A DNA stretch of 64,000 nt from Membranipora membranacea (Eukaryota; Bryozoa; Gymnolaemata; Cheilostomatida; Membraniporidae), in NCBI GenBank assembly GCA_914767715.1, contig OU612072.1, forward strand, positions 310,001 to 374,000. Reading direction: 5' to 3'. The notes below the pieces were generated by a model. That model was not told the origin of the DNA, searched no databases, and saw only the letters and a list, made by a program, of their open reading frames with translations. Positions 33,172 through 45,396 of this stretch are shown in pieces (position 1 is the stretch's first letter; every line of letters begins with the position of its first letter). Made by a program: the position numbers and the translations under genes.

Positions 33172-34110
33172 GCAATGTTTTTCAATTGTCAAAGGTCCCC
33201 CTTAATAAAGGTTTTAAGTTTTATGAAGAAAACTGCCGGCATAACAAAGCGTTTCCCCCTCATATCTTTATTAAACAGGATTTTTTACATAAAATTGACT
33301 ATGGTACTATAACTATCATTATAATAAGTCCCTTAGCACTAAACTATGACTTAGATAAGTAATTTGGTTCTACAAATGTCTGATGACAAGTCAATGTGAG
33401 ATATGGTGAGTTTATCACTTTATAAAAGATAAACACTCACTCGTTATATCTCTGCCTGTTTGGTCCATGCTGTGCGAAAATCAAGACAACAATAATGATA
33501 TAAAATTTGATGACAAATTTTGTCTCGGCTCTTACTTGCCAAATGTGCGAAGCTGATGATAACGAGATAGGTTTGTGATTGCCTTGATATGCAAGTTTTC
33601 TGATGATGAAATTCTAATGTTCGATACAGAACTAGTCAGAGAATCTGGAGAAGTGACTTCATTACCTGGTGGATCATACACTACAAGTCCTGCAGATAGA
33701 GATGGGTTTACTGTACGCTGCACAGAACAAGGACATAGTGATTGGCCCTACAAAGAGGATTTGGTTAAAACAAAGGAAATCAGGCCTCGGTGTGAGTCTA
33801 TATGTATTTGATATCAAGCTTGACCAAAACTAATAGACTCATTAGCAGTTGTATGATGTAGTGGTAACTCGATGTTGTAGATTTGTATGTATGATCCACT
33901 AAATTTCAAGCTCTGTTAAACTAAACTATAATCATGCTGAATTTCAAATATTTCACAGCCACTCACCTTTAGTTTTTCTTCGTATATTTCTAGTTTTATG
34001 AATGGTTACTAACTAGAGCTAGAGTCTCCATTTTGTTAGACCGTTTGTTGATGGTGCTGTTTACTCTGCTCATAAAGTAATATAACTTGCCGAAATCAAG
34101 CATATATATA
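33172..34110 (+). pseudogene. Displaced receptor exon Y with flanking introns (plus strand)
   Basis: The exon at 33630-33791 (162 nt, phase 1-1, AG acceptor, GTGAGT donor) encodes the second half of the split Ig domain (S-Y-T-T-S-P-A-D-R-D-G-F-T-V-R-C-T, then K-T-K-E-I-R-P) and is fully open. The upstream intron portion (33172-33480) is homologous to the intron that follows exon X at 37840-38110. The whole segment is an inverted near-copy of 1-945. On this strand the next recognisable receptor exon (X at 37735) is in the wrong order, so I treat it as a displaced fragment. Confidence 0.7.
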
Positions 34111-34619
34111 GCAGTATATAATAACTCTATAATAAATAAATAATAAATAAGAGGTTGAGTAAACTGTAAGATAGTCTTCAATGTTAGCTATATAAAGAAT
34201 GCAAAAAAATGTTTCTGCTGCCAGTACTTAACACTTCTAGAGTAGACTCAAATTTCTCGTCTTAAACAAATGTCAACTGATTTGGATTCATGAGATAGTC
34301 ATCACCTCGCCGACATAGACTTCATCTCGGTGCAAGATCTGAAATTAAAGTGGTGGATTGTTCTTCCTGAATATTGTGTGTCTGGTCAAACTGGTGTCAC
34401 ACGTCACCATGAGGTACACTGATCTAATATCCTTTGACTTTTGTACTGTTCACATGTTTATAATTAAGATCGCATGCTAAATCAAGCATTACGGATATGG
34501 CTGAATCTAGCTGGAGCACAAATGTATCCTATCATCGGTTTTTATTTTATTTTTTTTTATTTTTTTGGTTTCTGCAACAATTTATTGTAATTAAAATCAA
34601 AGGACTAAAATATTGAAAT
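34111..34619. other. Intergenic, no gene recognised
   Basis: AT-rich sequence with a T/A homopolymer stretch at 34540-34570 and no coding signal. Confidence 0.4.
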
Positions 34620-35020
34620 AAAATAAGGCAGCGGCATGGTCAGATTAGTCCAGGACTAGTATGGCGACCATCCGATTATCGGGAAAACGGAAGCTACTGT
34701 CCCCAGGGCAAGCCCAGACACGCAGCCTACTCAACAAGAAGGGAACCACACCCCCACAGCGAGGATGCCAACCTCCCATGCAAAGCAGAAGGAGCCGCCC
34801 CCTCCTCCACCAGTAGGTGTGAATTCCACAAGTTAACACCTGTGGTTAACATTGACCTCTCCCCTCTACAGTTGTTGGCTCTCTTTGGGGCAAATTTTTC
34901 CTTCGACCTAGTGGCTGTAATGGCAGGGGTTTGAATTTCTAATATGTTATTTATTTGCTTTAGGTAGTTTGATGAATAAATATTATATAACTCTATAGCC
35001 TGTGTCGTTTTCATAAATCA
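34620..35020 (-). mobile_element. LINE 3'-end fragment
   Basis: A minus-strand frame (35014-34727) reads A-T-R-S-K-E-K-F-A-P-K-R, then G-E-R-S-M-L-T-T-G-V-N-L-W-N-S. This is the usual C-terminal signature of APE-type LINE proteins (N-T-R-S-K...G-x-x-L-W-N). Only the tail of the element is present, as expected from 5'-truncated insertion. It lies just downstream of the receptor tail exon. Confidence 0.65.
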
Positions 35021-35095
35021 ATCGTTCTTATGAGTCACAACTAGGTAATCCGCTCTTATATTCCATTACTAGTCATCTGGGAGACATTATACGGT

Positions 35096-35767
35096 TCAAT
35101 ACCTCCAGTTACCGACATGAGTGTAGTTATGAACATCATCATGCTGTTTCTCTATGTTTATCTTTTCATAATCATTTCCAGGTTTTCTTGTGACCTCAGG
35201 TAGATTCTCGTATGTCTGTCTATCAGAGCTTATTAAATTCCCATTCACATAATCTGGTGATGTGGCTGAGTTTGAGACAGCAGCCACCTCTTCATAATCT
35301 TCTACTGATGTGATCTCTGAAATAAGAGAGCCTGGTTATCGTATGTGAATATGTGAAAGAATCATTTAGGATAGCCAAATTGAAAATGTTAAAAATACAT
35401 GCGCATTCATCTAAAGTTTTTGATTGTCACTTCATATTTTTACAGATACAATGACCAATATAAGGCCTTGAAGTAAAGTAAAATGCCAGAAATAAAGATT
35501 CTAATCTGTTGAATTCAGAACTTTCTTTGTGAGATGACACCGAAGTGAGGCTGCAATGTTTCGTACCTCTGGTTGATATCCTGTTGCTTAATCTGAAAGA
35601 GAAAAGTAAACAAGGCTATCTAGAGCAAAGTAGGGTCCGAACTGGGCATTTACTTTGATCCAATTTTGTAGAGGAAACTGAACGCTTACTTAATATCAAC
35701 CAGTGAAATTTGAATTAGCAGATTTACGCTTACCTGTATCCAGCGCCATAAGGTGAACATTGAATAT
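35096..35767 (-). CDS. Receptor cytoplasmic-tail exons (juxtamembrane exon, microexon, tyrosine-rich terminal exon)
   Basis: Three small exons have compatible phases: 35734-35767 (34 nt, phase 1 to 2, acceptor weak), 35567-35592 (26 nt, phase 2 to 1, acceptor after CTCTTTCAG, donor GTACGA) and 35096-35316 (221 nt, phase 1, TGA at 35096-35098). Only the last two borders are strong. The terminal exon encodes 72 residues with tyrosines in E-D-Y-E-E-V, P-D-Y-V-N-G, T-Y-E-N-L, N-D-Y-E-K-I and N-Y-T-H-V plus a C-terminal Tyr. YVNG and YENL fit the Grb2 SH2 consensus YxN. YENL-(10 residues)-YEKI is ITAM-like. The first exon starts with the phase that the TM exons of both receptor copies end with. 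Its ectodomain is most likely the block-B receptor 9.6 kb upstream. Confidence 0.65.
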
Positions 35768-35962
35768 CTTCAAATTTATTCAGATTTATGCAAGACAAAA
35801 GCTGTGCAGAAAATAAACTGATGATGGCTGTCTATTTGTGCGTAAGTTAATGGATAAGCAACTTGGTCATAATTTTTGACTGACACACAGAATAATACAC
35901 CGATCACCATTGCACCAATATAGTATTTTCATTTTAATGGTAATAATAAGGAATATACACAC

Positions 35963-36168
35963 CTAGTTTGGTTGGTATTGCCAGTTTCGGTCAGGGTTAT
36001 AACTGCTTCTTTTCCTGCTGATGTTTGGTGATCTGCAACAAATTGATCATAGTTTACAGCAATATCCTGTTGAGATAGGCTGATCAAGGGAATATTAACA
36101 ACTCGGTGTACCGCTTTGGCTAAATACCTGCTACCACAATCGAGAAATGATGTGGTATAATTTTTCAA
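35963..36168 (-). CDS. Exon-like open frame, unknown
   Basis: Open minus frame with H-R-V-V-N-I-P-L-I-S, then A-V-N-Y-D-Q-F-V-A-D-H and K-E-A-V-I-T-L-T-E, ending at a GTGTGT donor near 35963. A possible acceptor is at 36128. It lies upstream of the tail exons on the same strand and includes one tyrosine motif (NYDQF). Its phases do not cleanly match the neighbouring exons. It may be an alternative exon or chance. Confidence 0.3.
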
Positions 36169-36639
36169 GACTGATTGTCATCTTAAATTAGGGATTGCAT
36201 GTCATTTTATTGAATCTGATGGCCAAATGAGAAAAAACTTAAATTTTCAGTCCAAATGATAAAATCAGTGACACAGACCGTTGTCGGATTGTTATCCAAC
36301 CAAATGTAATGAGCAGACAATACCTATGTGCATGTATAAGTCAAAGTTTATGATCATGTAGTGTATCTTGTTCTTTAGTGTAGCAATTGTATTTTATACT
36401 CGGTGAGGTGTATGTGACTTCATTGAAGGGAACGCTCATTGATGTGTGTCATTGTTGACTTTACCTAGGTGAGTACTTTTAACTACTGTGCAGAAATCAA
36501 AACCATTTTTTCTCCTTATACGGTGTTCTTTTTACAATAAACTTGATTAAAAACCTTGACTGACACTGCATGCATCATGCAAAATGTAATTGAATTGTAA
36601 AGCTGCGATGACTCTCACATTTTTTAACAGCTCACAATC

Positions 36640-37245
36640 CAAGTTTTTGATTGGTAGCTTGATCAAGTTGGATCGGATTTGGAGATTGAAAATTGGAAAA
36701 GGGAAGAAAAGGCAGGAGAGAAAAGTTGTTTGTGACTCTAACAACAGAGAACATGACATGTCTACCAGTCACGACCTCCTTGTGTATCTCACTGATTTAC
36801 CTGCAGTACAAAACAACCTACACGAATACTGCAGGAAAAATTAACTAAGTTGGACAGAATACCACAAAGCTTAACAGAAGCCTGTACAGCATCAAAAACA
36901 AAAGAAATGAAACCTTGATGGGATGTACCGGAATTATATAACTTAATTTCATCAACTTGCAGCTATACTGGTAAAAGGGCAGGTCATGGGCAGACAATTT
37001 ATGATTGACTCACATTTCGTACTACTTTCTCTTGCTCTATCTATTATTTATGAACATAGAGTACTTTTGTGATAATAATGCGATTGTCATTTGTAAGGTG
37101 AACAATGCTAACCAAGCCTATCCAGATTAAAATTTGTGTCCTATTAAAATGAGAATTTCTGATGTCATGATTTTCAAAATTGTTGATCGTAGTAAATAAT
37201 GAAACCTGCTTTTTTAAAGAAATGAGACTAGATGAAGTTAATGGA
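36640..37245. repeat. Dispersed repeat copy 1, with a small shared ORF
   Basis: This matches 39952-40560 almost base for base and then runs into the inverted GGCC minisatellite in both places. Both copies keep a plus-strand frame of about 67 codons (ending 36844 and 40154) with I-G-S-L-I-K-L-D-R-I-W-R-L-K and L-L-V-Y-L-T-D-L, terminating L-H-E-Y-C-R-K-N. No family is recognised. Conservation of the frame may just reflect recent duplication. Confidence 0.8.
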
Positions 37246-37249
37246 AATG

Positions 37250-37660
37250 CCCAAAATGGCCCTCGGGAGAAAGCGGCCCAGGGCCCTAAACGCCCCGCGG
37301 CCTTAAACGGCCAACTATAATTTTTGAGTTCTCCAAGTCCCAAAACCTCTAAAAAAACAAGTTAAGCCAAGAAGCTTAAGTTTTTTGGGAAAAAATTTAA
37401 TTTTTTTTTAATTTTACAAAAAAACGGCCCAGTATGATTTTTGAGTTCTTCGAGTCCCGAAACCTCTAAAAAAATGTTTTAAGTCAACAAACTTAAGTTT
37501 TTGGGAAAAACCTTAAGTTTTCAAACTTATCCAAAAAAAACGACCCGGTATAATTTTTGAGTTCTTCGATTCCCAAAACCTCTAAAAAGCGTTTTCAGTC
37601 AACAAACTTAAGGTTTTTCCCAAAAAAACGGCCAAGTATTGAACCTGATTGTGGAAATTA
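37250..37660. repeat. Inverted partial array of the GGCC minisatellite
   Basis: About three units of the 18.8-19.8 kb minisatellite in reverse orientation (CGGCCCAGTATGATTTTTGA, then CTCCAAGTCCCAAAACCTCT). Confidence 0.88.
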
Positions 37661-37734
37661 AATAGCCTGTAACTCTCCTAACCGGCTCAGTAGGAATATT
37701 GTATAATATGTATAATATCTTTATGTTCTTACAG

Positions 37735-38110
37735 TACCACCGAGGAATCTTACATTATCTCCTGATAAAGACTCAGTAGTTGAGAACAAGACCATCACTG
37801 TCAGTTGTCAGTCAGACTCACCTGAAAACTATTTATATGGTAATGATACATGATACATGTTGAAAAATGAAGAATACTGCCAGCATAACAAAGAGTTTTC
37901 CCTTCACATCTTAATTGAACTTCTTTTTGTGACATTAGATTGACTTTGGTACTATAATTATGATCATGATAAGTCCCTAAGCACTAAGCTATGACTTCGA
38001 TAAGTAATTTGGTTCTACAAACGTCTGATGACCAGCCAATGTAAGATATGGTGAGTTTATCACTTAATAAAAGAAAAATACTCAATTGTTATATCTGCCT
38101 GTTTGGTCCA
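37735..38110 (+). pseudogene. Displaced receptor exon X and the start of its intron (plus strand)
   Basis: Exon 37735-37839 (105 nt, phase 1-1) follows a TTCTTACAG acceptor and ends with a GTAATG donor. It encodes P-P-R-N-L-T-L-S-P-D-K-D, then V-V-E-N-K-T-I-T-V-S-C-Q-S-D-S-P, the first half of the split Ig domain, one codon shorter than in the two complete genes. The intron that follows (to 38110) matches the intron upstream of exon Y at 33172-33480. Exon and splice sites are intact, but no other exons follow on this strand. Confidence 0.7.
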
Positions 38111-38589
38111 TGCTGTCACAGTGTTTCAACGACATTCTGCCCGCGCTTGCTGGATTTTGGAGTTGCCCTTCCACTATTGTACTGTAGGGCACATTGTCAT
38201 GCTACAGATGATGCAGTATGTGGGAAGTCGCTGGTTTACTCATGATCTCATACAAATACATACAATTGTTATTCAACAGTAGAAGCTACAAATATCTGAA
38301 TGCCGTTTTTTGTTCACTTTTTTGCTATGGTCGAGAGAAGAAATTTGAACATTGCTTAGAACCGGCTAGGTAGAAATACTCACATACTATATGTTTTAAT
38401 GTGTTTAATGAATATAGTAGCACAAGCTGATACCTTCTATGAAAATGATATTAAATATACAAAAAGTTTTTTACTAATCTTACAGTACAAAAAATGCATG
38501 GCACTCAGGGCATATAAGGTAATTTTGTGAACCCGAGTTATCCCCACATCTCGAAAAGGCCAAAAATCATAAAAATTATAAAGCGAAAA

Positions 38590-39925
38590 ACTTCTTTTGT
38601 GGCTGGCATAAATATTTATCAAGCTACAGACCTCAAATTTTCAGGACACACTCACAAACTGTGTATTTCTTTGCCCCCCATGAAAGTGGAATAATTGCAT
38701 ACGTAAACCGGCAGCAGGGCAGCAATTTATATCATTTTTTAACCGTTTTCCGTAAAGCTTTCGATATGTTGGTAGATATTTTCCTGGTTTACTAAAAAAA
38801 ATAACCACTATGTTCCTCAGAAGATGAGCAATTCAATGATATAAAAATATGTGGTGTCTGTCCATTTGAAGCCATGCTGCTGCTCAAAAGAAAATGTGCT
38901 TCTACATTATTTTTATTGTTTTGCTATGATTTAGCTGTGCACAAATATGCTGATTGTGTGTGTATTCATCATCAGTAATGTAATGTAATTATTGTAATAC
39001 AGAATTCATGCTCCACTAAATTTAAGCCAGACACTCTTATTTTGATACAACATGTCTCTGTAGCTCAGTGGATAATTCTCTATTTCGTCAACACAGAGCT
39101 CTGGGTTCGAGTCGGTGCCAAATTTTTATACTCTCAATATGGCTATGAATCATAATGATTGTAAAGAGGAATCCTTTTTTGTTGCAAACAAAATAAGTTG
39201 CCGAGCTACAGACCTCAGATTTTCAGATTGTACTCAAAAAATGCCCGCCATGAAAATGGAGTAGATGCATACATATGCCGGCAGCAGGGCAGCAATTTTA
39301 TCATTGTTAAACTGTTTTCACTAAAGCTCTCGAAATGTTGGCAGATGTTTTCCTTTTTTACTAAAAAACTTAACGCCATGTTCCTCGGGAGATGAGCAAT
39401 CCAATGATATAAAAAATTGTGCTGTCAGACCTTTAGAAGTTATGCTGCTGCTCAAAAGATAATTTGGCTACACATTATTTTAATGATTTGTGATGCTTTA
39501 GAAAAAGCTTCTTTTGTAGCTGGCATAAGCAATTATTGAGCTACAGACCTCAGATTTTCAGGACACACTCACAAACTGTGTATTTCTTTGCCCCCATGAA
39601 AGTAGAATAATTGCATACATAAGCCGGCAGCAGGGCAGCAATTTATATCATTTTTTAACTGTTTTCCATAAAGCTTTCGATACGTTGGTAGATATTTTCC
39701 TTGTTTACTAAAGAAAGTAACCACTGTGTTCCTCAGAAAATGAGCAATCCAATGATATAAAAATTTGCGGTGTCAGACCATTCGAAGACATGCTGCTGCT
39801 AAAAAGAAAATGTGCCTACACATTATTTTTCCTGATTTGTAATGCTTTAGAGAAAGTTTCTTTTGTAGCTGGCATAATAAGCAATTATTGAGCTACAGAC
39901 CTCAGATTTTCAGGACATACACTGA
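38590..39925. repeat. Tandem-like ~330-bp repeat, three copies plus a fragment
   Basis: Copies begin at about 38590, 39170, 39505 and 39855 (landmark GAGCTACAGACCTCAGATTTTC) and share CCGGCAGCAGGGCAGCAATTT and a CATGCTGCTGCT block. The first and second copies are separated by a segment holding a tRNA-like sequence. The last copy is cut off where the 39952 repeat begins. Confidence 0.85.
39055..39132 (+). tRNA. tRNA-like sequence, degenerate
   Basis: A box TAGCTCAGTGG and B box GGTTCGAGTC are present with normal spacing and a TTTTT run follows. Acceptor and anticodon stems do not form. Probably a tRNA-derived repeat. Confidence 0.4.
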
Positions 39926-39951
39926 GTTTCATGCCCCATATATCATTACCA

Positions 39952-40735
39952 AGTTTTTGATTGGTAGCTTGATCAAGTTGGATCGGATTTGGAGATTGAA
40001 AATTGGAAAAGGGAAGAAAAGGCAGGAGAGAAAAGTTGTTTGTGACTCTAACAACAGAGAACATGACATGTCTACCAGTAACGACCTCCTTGTGTATCTC
40101 ACTGATTTACTTGCAGTACCAAACAACCTACACGAATACTGCAGGAAAAATTAACTAAGTTGGACAGAATACCACAAAGCTTAACAGAAACCTGTACAGC
40201 ATCAAAAACAAAAGAAATGAAACCTTGATGGGATGTACCGGAATTATGTAACTTAATTTCATTAACTTGCAGCTATACTGGTAAAAGAGCAAGTCATGGG
40301 CAGACAATTTATGATTGACTCACATTTTGTACTACTTTCTCTTGTTATATCTATTATTTATGAACATTGAGTACTTTTGTGATAATAACGCGATTGTCAT
40401 TTGTAAGGTGAATAATGCTAAACAAGCCTATCCAGATAAAAATTTGTGTCCTATTAAAATGAGAATTTCTGATGTAATGCTTTTCCCAATTGTTGATTGT
40501 AAAAGCTTGGAAGTAAATAATAAAATTTCCTTTTAAAAGAAATGAGACTAGATGAATTTAATGGAAAACGCCCCAAATGGCCCTTGGGAGAAAACGGCCC
40601 AAGACCCTAAACGGCCCGCGGCCGAAAACAGCGAAGTATAATTTTTGAGTTCTCCAAGTCCAAAAACCTCTAAAAAACAAGTTAAGCCAAGAAACTTAAG
40701 TTTTTGGGAAAAAAATTAATTTTTTTTAATTAAAA
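39952..40735. repeat. Dispersed repeat copy 2 with attached inverted minisatellite
   Basis: Second copy of the 36640 repeat (39952-40560), running into an inverted GGCC minisatellite unit (40560-40735). Block B starts 12 bp later, so this minisatellite marks its left breakpoint. Confidence 0.85.
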
Positions 40736-41149
40736 AAATGCAATCTAGCCACCTACTTGAAAAGATTTTATACAGATAGATGGCTTTGCATAGATTAATC
40801 TGCAACCAGCAGCTAGAATTAACATACTTTCCATGGTCAACACAATGTTTCGCAAACGATTCTAGTTTTGAAAGCTGCAGTCATACGGCACAGCTTGAAC
40901 ATATTATGGCCATGTTATAATGTGAAGTTGTTGTAATGATTTGAGGGTAAGAAATAATTCTCTACAACTAACAGGATTTTTAGGATCAGCTTCAGACATG
41001 GTGCTGCATGTAATGGCCAATTTCTCACAACGAATGATAAAATACATGGGATGATAACTCTATTTCGTAAAACAGCAACCAAATTTCAACAATAAGAGAG
41101 GAAAAATTCTTAGCCTAAGATTTGCCCAAATTAACTTTAATGAACTGAG

Positions 41150-42535
41150 TTAAGTTTTTTCCCAAAAACTCAAGTTTGTTGTCGCAACTTGTTTTATATA
41201 GGCTTTGGTACTTGGAGAGCTCACAAATCATACTTGGCCGTTTTTTTGGCCGTTATATTTTTCCCAAAAACCTAAGTCTGTTGATGGAACTTGTTTTTTA
41301 GAGGTTTTAGGACCCGGAGAACCAAAAAATCATGCTTGGCGGTTTTTTTTAATATTTAAAAAAATTTCATTTTTACCAAAAACATAAATCTGTTGATGTA
41401 ACTTGTTTTATATAGGCTTTGGGACTTGGAGAGCTAAAAAATCAGACTTGGCCGTTTTTTTGAAAAAATTAAATTTTTTCAAAAAACTTGAGTTTCTTGG
41501 CTTAACTTGTTTTTTAGAGGTTTTGGGACTTGGAGGACTCAAAAATCATCCTGGGTCGTTTTTTTGAAAAATTTGAAAACTGACGTTTTATCCCATAAAC
41601 TTAAGTTTAACGACGCAACTTGTTTTATTTAGGCTTTGGGACATGGAGAACTCAGAAATCATGCGGGGCCGTTATTTTGAAAAGTTTGAAAACTGAAGTT
41701 TTTTCCCCAAAACTTAAGTTTGTTTACTTAAAACGTTTTTTTAGACTTTCGGGACTCGAAGAACTCAAAAATCATACTTGGCCGTTTTTCTGAAAGATTT
41801 TTACAATTTTATATTTCATAAAAACTTAACTCTGCTGATGTAACATGTTTTTTAGAGGTCTTGGAACTTGGAGAACTCAAAAATCATCCTTTGCCGTTTT
41901 TTTGAAAATTTTGGAAAATTTAATTTTTTCCGAAAAACTTAAGTTTCTTGGCTCAACTAGTTTTTTTGAGGTTTTGGGACTTGGAGAGCTCAAAAATCAT
42001 ACTGGGCCGGTTTTTTAGAAATTTTAAAACTGAAGTTTTTTCCCAAAAACTTAAGTTTGTTGACTTAAAACGTGTTTTAGAGGTTTCGGGACTCGAAGAA
42101 CTCAAAAATTATACTTGGCCGTTTTTTGAAAAAATTGAAAAATTTAATTTTTTCCGAAAAAAACTTAGGTTTCTTGGATCAACCTGTTTTTTAGAGGTTT
42201 CGGGACTCGAAGAACTAAAAAATCATACTGGGCCGTTTTAGGTCGCGGGCCGTCTAGGGGCTTGGGCCGTTTTCTCCCTAGGGTCATTTTGGGCGTTTTC
42301 CGTTTTTGGACATGGATAACTTAGAAACATACTTGGCCGTTTTTTTGAAAAATTAAAAAAATTCAATTTTTTTTCAAAAACATAAGTTTGTTGACACAAC
42401 TTGTTTTTTAAAGGTTTTGGGTCAAGACGAACTCAAAAATCATGCTGGGCCGTTTTGGGCCGCGGGCCATTTTTTGGCCTCGGGCCGTTTTGGGCCACGG
42501 GCCGTTTTGGGCCGCGGGCCGTTTTGGGACTGAAC
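41150..42535. repeat. GGCC-containing minisatellite, about 12 units (block B)
   Basis: Same unit as at 18780-19790. The AAAAATCAT landmark occurs about every 105-120 bp, giving roughly 12 units against 8 in block A. The right end (42465-42530) is a short-period GGGCCGCGGGCCGTTTT run. A 97-codon open frame inside (41948-42241) is an artefact of the periodicity. Confidence 0.9.
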
Positions 42536-42899
42536 CATTTCAATGTTTTTTCTTTAATTTACACAGTCATGCAAAGAGTATACCCATTAGAATTGATTTA
42601 GGCTAAATATACCATTTTTCTAGCCCCATATCAATCATCGACCCTGTATAGTTATTTCCACTTGTTTGATCACATATATATATATTATTATTTTCCAATT
42701 GACTATGTAAATATTTGTTGTCTATGCAAAGGGGACAAGACATGGTCTGCGTGTCAAGGACTATGTCATGCAATACATGACAAGAGGGGTCATGCTTAAG
42801 AATAATCACATCAGTGTTAACGATCTGTTAGTACTGGATATCAAACTGTCGAGTTATCATTGATTAATTGCCTTTTAAGATAACACAACCTTATTAATC

Positions 42900-44280
42900 A
42901 CCTCTCCACTAATACCTAAGTTGAAACATGCAAAATACAGGGCTCATCGTAAAATCAAACCTGCTTGGAAAGCCCTGTCATCCATTCCGAAATTTCATCA
43001 ACAGAAGGAACTACAGAAAAATACTGATAACCAAATAAACTCAGCAACCAGAGGATCTAAAGATTGGTGGAACAACATAATGAGATTGACTTGAGGCATA
43101 ACAACTCCCGTTTCATCTCCAGTGGTGAGGGTCAATAATATTTGAATCACAAATGCAGAGTTCTTAGGTTACTCTAACAGTTACCTTACCAACAGCGGCA
43201 GTGTCATTGAATTCCCTGACTATTATGTTACAATTGATGACATTCCATCGGTAGAAGAATACACTGTAAACTCCCACCTAGAAAATATAGATACCACTAA
43301 CGCAACCATATAAGAGGATTACCCTTCATGGATATAAAAAAATAACTCGCATATCCTCTCTGAGCCTATAGCAAACATCATTAACAAAATCGTGGTGTGT
43401 GGAAAATTTCCAATGCAATGGAAGCTAGCAGAGGTTGACCTATCAACAACGTACCTGATCCATCTACATAGAATGATAACCACCCAATTAGTATTTTACA
43501 TCATTTGAGCAAGGTTTCTGACTCAATTGATTCAATACTCTCCTGGCGCATAACAGAGAAACTTCCCACTCAAATGCCAATATGCTTACACAAGGAATAT
43601 TGGTACCACAGATGCTTTGGTGAACTTTTCATCTAGTGTGGCTAGCTTGCTTGATTGCAATGACAATCTCGTTGTTCATGCAATAATGCTAGATTTTTCT
43701 AAAGCATTCGACAAAATGCGTCCAGATCTGGCTGTCAAGAAAGTTTTTAAACTGAAAATTGATAGGTATCTTATAGCAATTGTTCAGGATATTCTCTCTA
43801 ATAGAGAACAATGCGTAAGGTTTCGCAACAAAAAATTTCAGTCCAATTAATATAGGTGTCCCCAAAGGGACAGTACTAGGTCCTCTACTCTGGAATGCAT
43901 TTATCGATGACTTGTCACCACCAACGCCCCATCTTAAGTACGCAGATGACACAACATTATACCATCCTCTATCAAACTCTAACTGTCTCATGACTGACTC
44001 TACTGCTCATCATATATAAGTGGAGAGATTTCAAAAGCTCTGCACCAGAATTATGATTCCATATGAGGAGGAATATACATGAAGAGAGGCTTTCTTTACT
44101 AAAGCTTGAAGAACTAAGAATACATCTTGATACTCTTTGTTTTTGATATATTGCAAAGGTTAAAAAATATGAGAATCATCCACGCAAAATATTTTTGGAA
44201 GCCTGAAATCACCGTTCTATAAATAGGACAGCATTTCTGGACAATGATATTTTTCATAAATACACCTGACTGATTTGTTA
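42900..44280 (+). mobile_element. LINE fragment, internally deleted (block B)
   Basis: Copy of the 20060-21290 fragment with the same motif order: block A I-M-L-D-F-S-K-A-F-D-K-M (43683-43720), G-V-P-K-G-T-V-L-G-P-L-L-W, Y-A-D-D-T-T, then the jump to the C-terminal region. It retains two short stretches lost in block A, one of which (43508-43575) encodes part of the pre-block-A RT region. Frameshifts at about 43575 and 43850 inactivate it. Confidence 0.88.
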
Positions 44281-45396
44281 TTATTCATTTATTTATGGAT
44301 GGTCTTAATTGGTCATTGACTTTGACCAGCAATAATAAAGTATATATATATGTATTAACACATATGAGTTTTTTCAGACATTGATTTTTGTCAGATGTTC
44401 AGAGTGTTTTTATCATCGATAAAGCTTTATCCATCAATAGATCAACCCAAAGAAATCATAAAATAGTATGAAGAGAAGCCGCCTGGAGACCATTCTGCCA
44501 AATATGTTCACATATGAAGCAAAAAGAGCCTATTCACAATATGGGTGAAAGAACCTCCCAGTTCACTCATGGAATTGACTTCCTTGATGTACCTAAGTAA
44601 TTTAAGTTGAGCAGTAGGATGATTCAAACCAACGATAGGCAACAACTGGCCTCATAATGCTTACAAAACTCTATGAGCCAATACAAACCATTAACTGGAA
44701 CACTTTAATATATTTTTCTATCTAATCATCAGTTTATCAACCTAGCTGCTTTAACACTCATACCTTCACTTTTACCTTTGTCTCCCCAGGTATTGTAGTG
44801 TTGAGCTACTGACTCATAATAGGGGTACTCAAAAATTCAAACCCTTTGAACATTCAGGCAAATTACATCAAGCTTTATCAAGAATTGTTTTGCTGATCTG
44901 ATGCAAGACTCACACAGAGGTCCATTAGATAAATAAATGACATAGAGAGAGAAATTTGCTTATAGATGGACTGTAAGAAGTTATATTGTAAAAAGGAATT
45001 CCGAACTTCGAACAGGTCGTTATGTATCATCCTTAGTCTAAGTCCGATAGTATAACATGCTTTAGTCTTTTGGTAGTCTTCAAACATGTACATGCATATG
45101 CATATGTATGTTGTGACCACAACAAACTGACCACATTGTATTACCAGACACGTTATTTTGCCGACCCGAAACAAATTTAGCAGAAACTGATGATGTCATG
45201 CAAACCACCGTTCAGAAGAGGATAAACCTTTACAAAGACGGTACCTCCCTACTTTATAGAGATGTGGGTATAAGATGGTCAAACCAAGTCTCGGTCATTT
45301 TGCTAAAGTAAAAGACAAATGTTTGATTACATCCACCTTCAACTACCATATATGACCAAATATTTCAAAGCACACGATTTGGCCAAAACTATTTAC

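Noticed and set aside
41948-42241. 97-codon ORF with repeating V-S-G-L-E-E-L-K-N
   Set aside because: The periodicity equals the minisatellite unit; it is a translation of repeat DNA.
44878-45174. 98-codon minus ORF as the receptor cytoplasmic tail
   Set aside because: The frame is broken in the block-A copy, the composition is not tail-like, and no acceptor in the correct phase was seen; the tail exons at 35 kb fit better.
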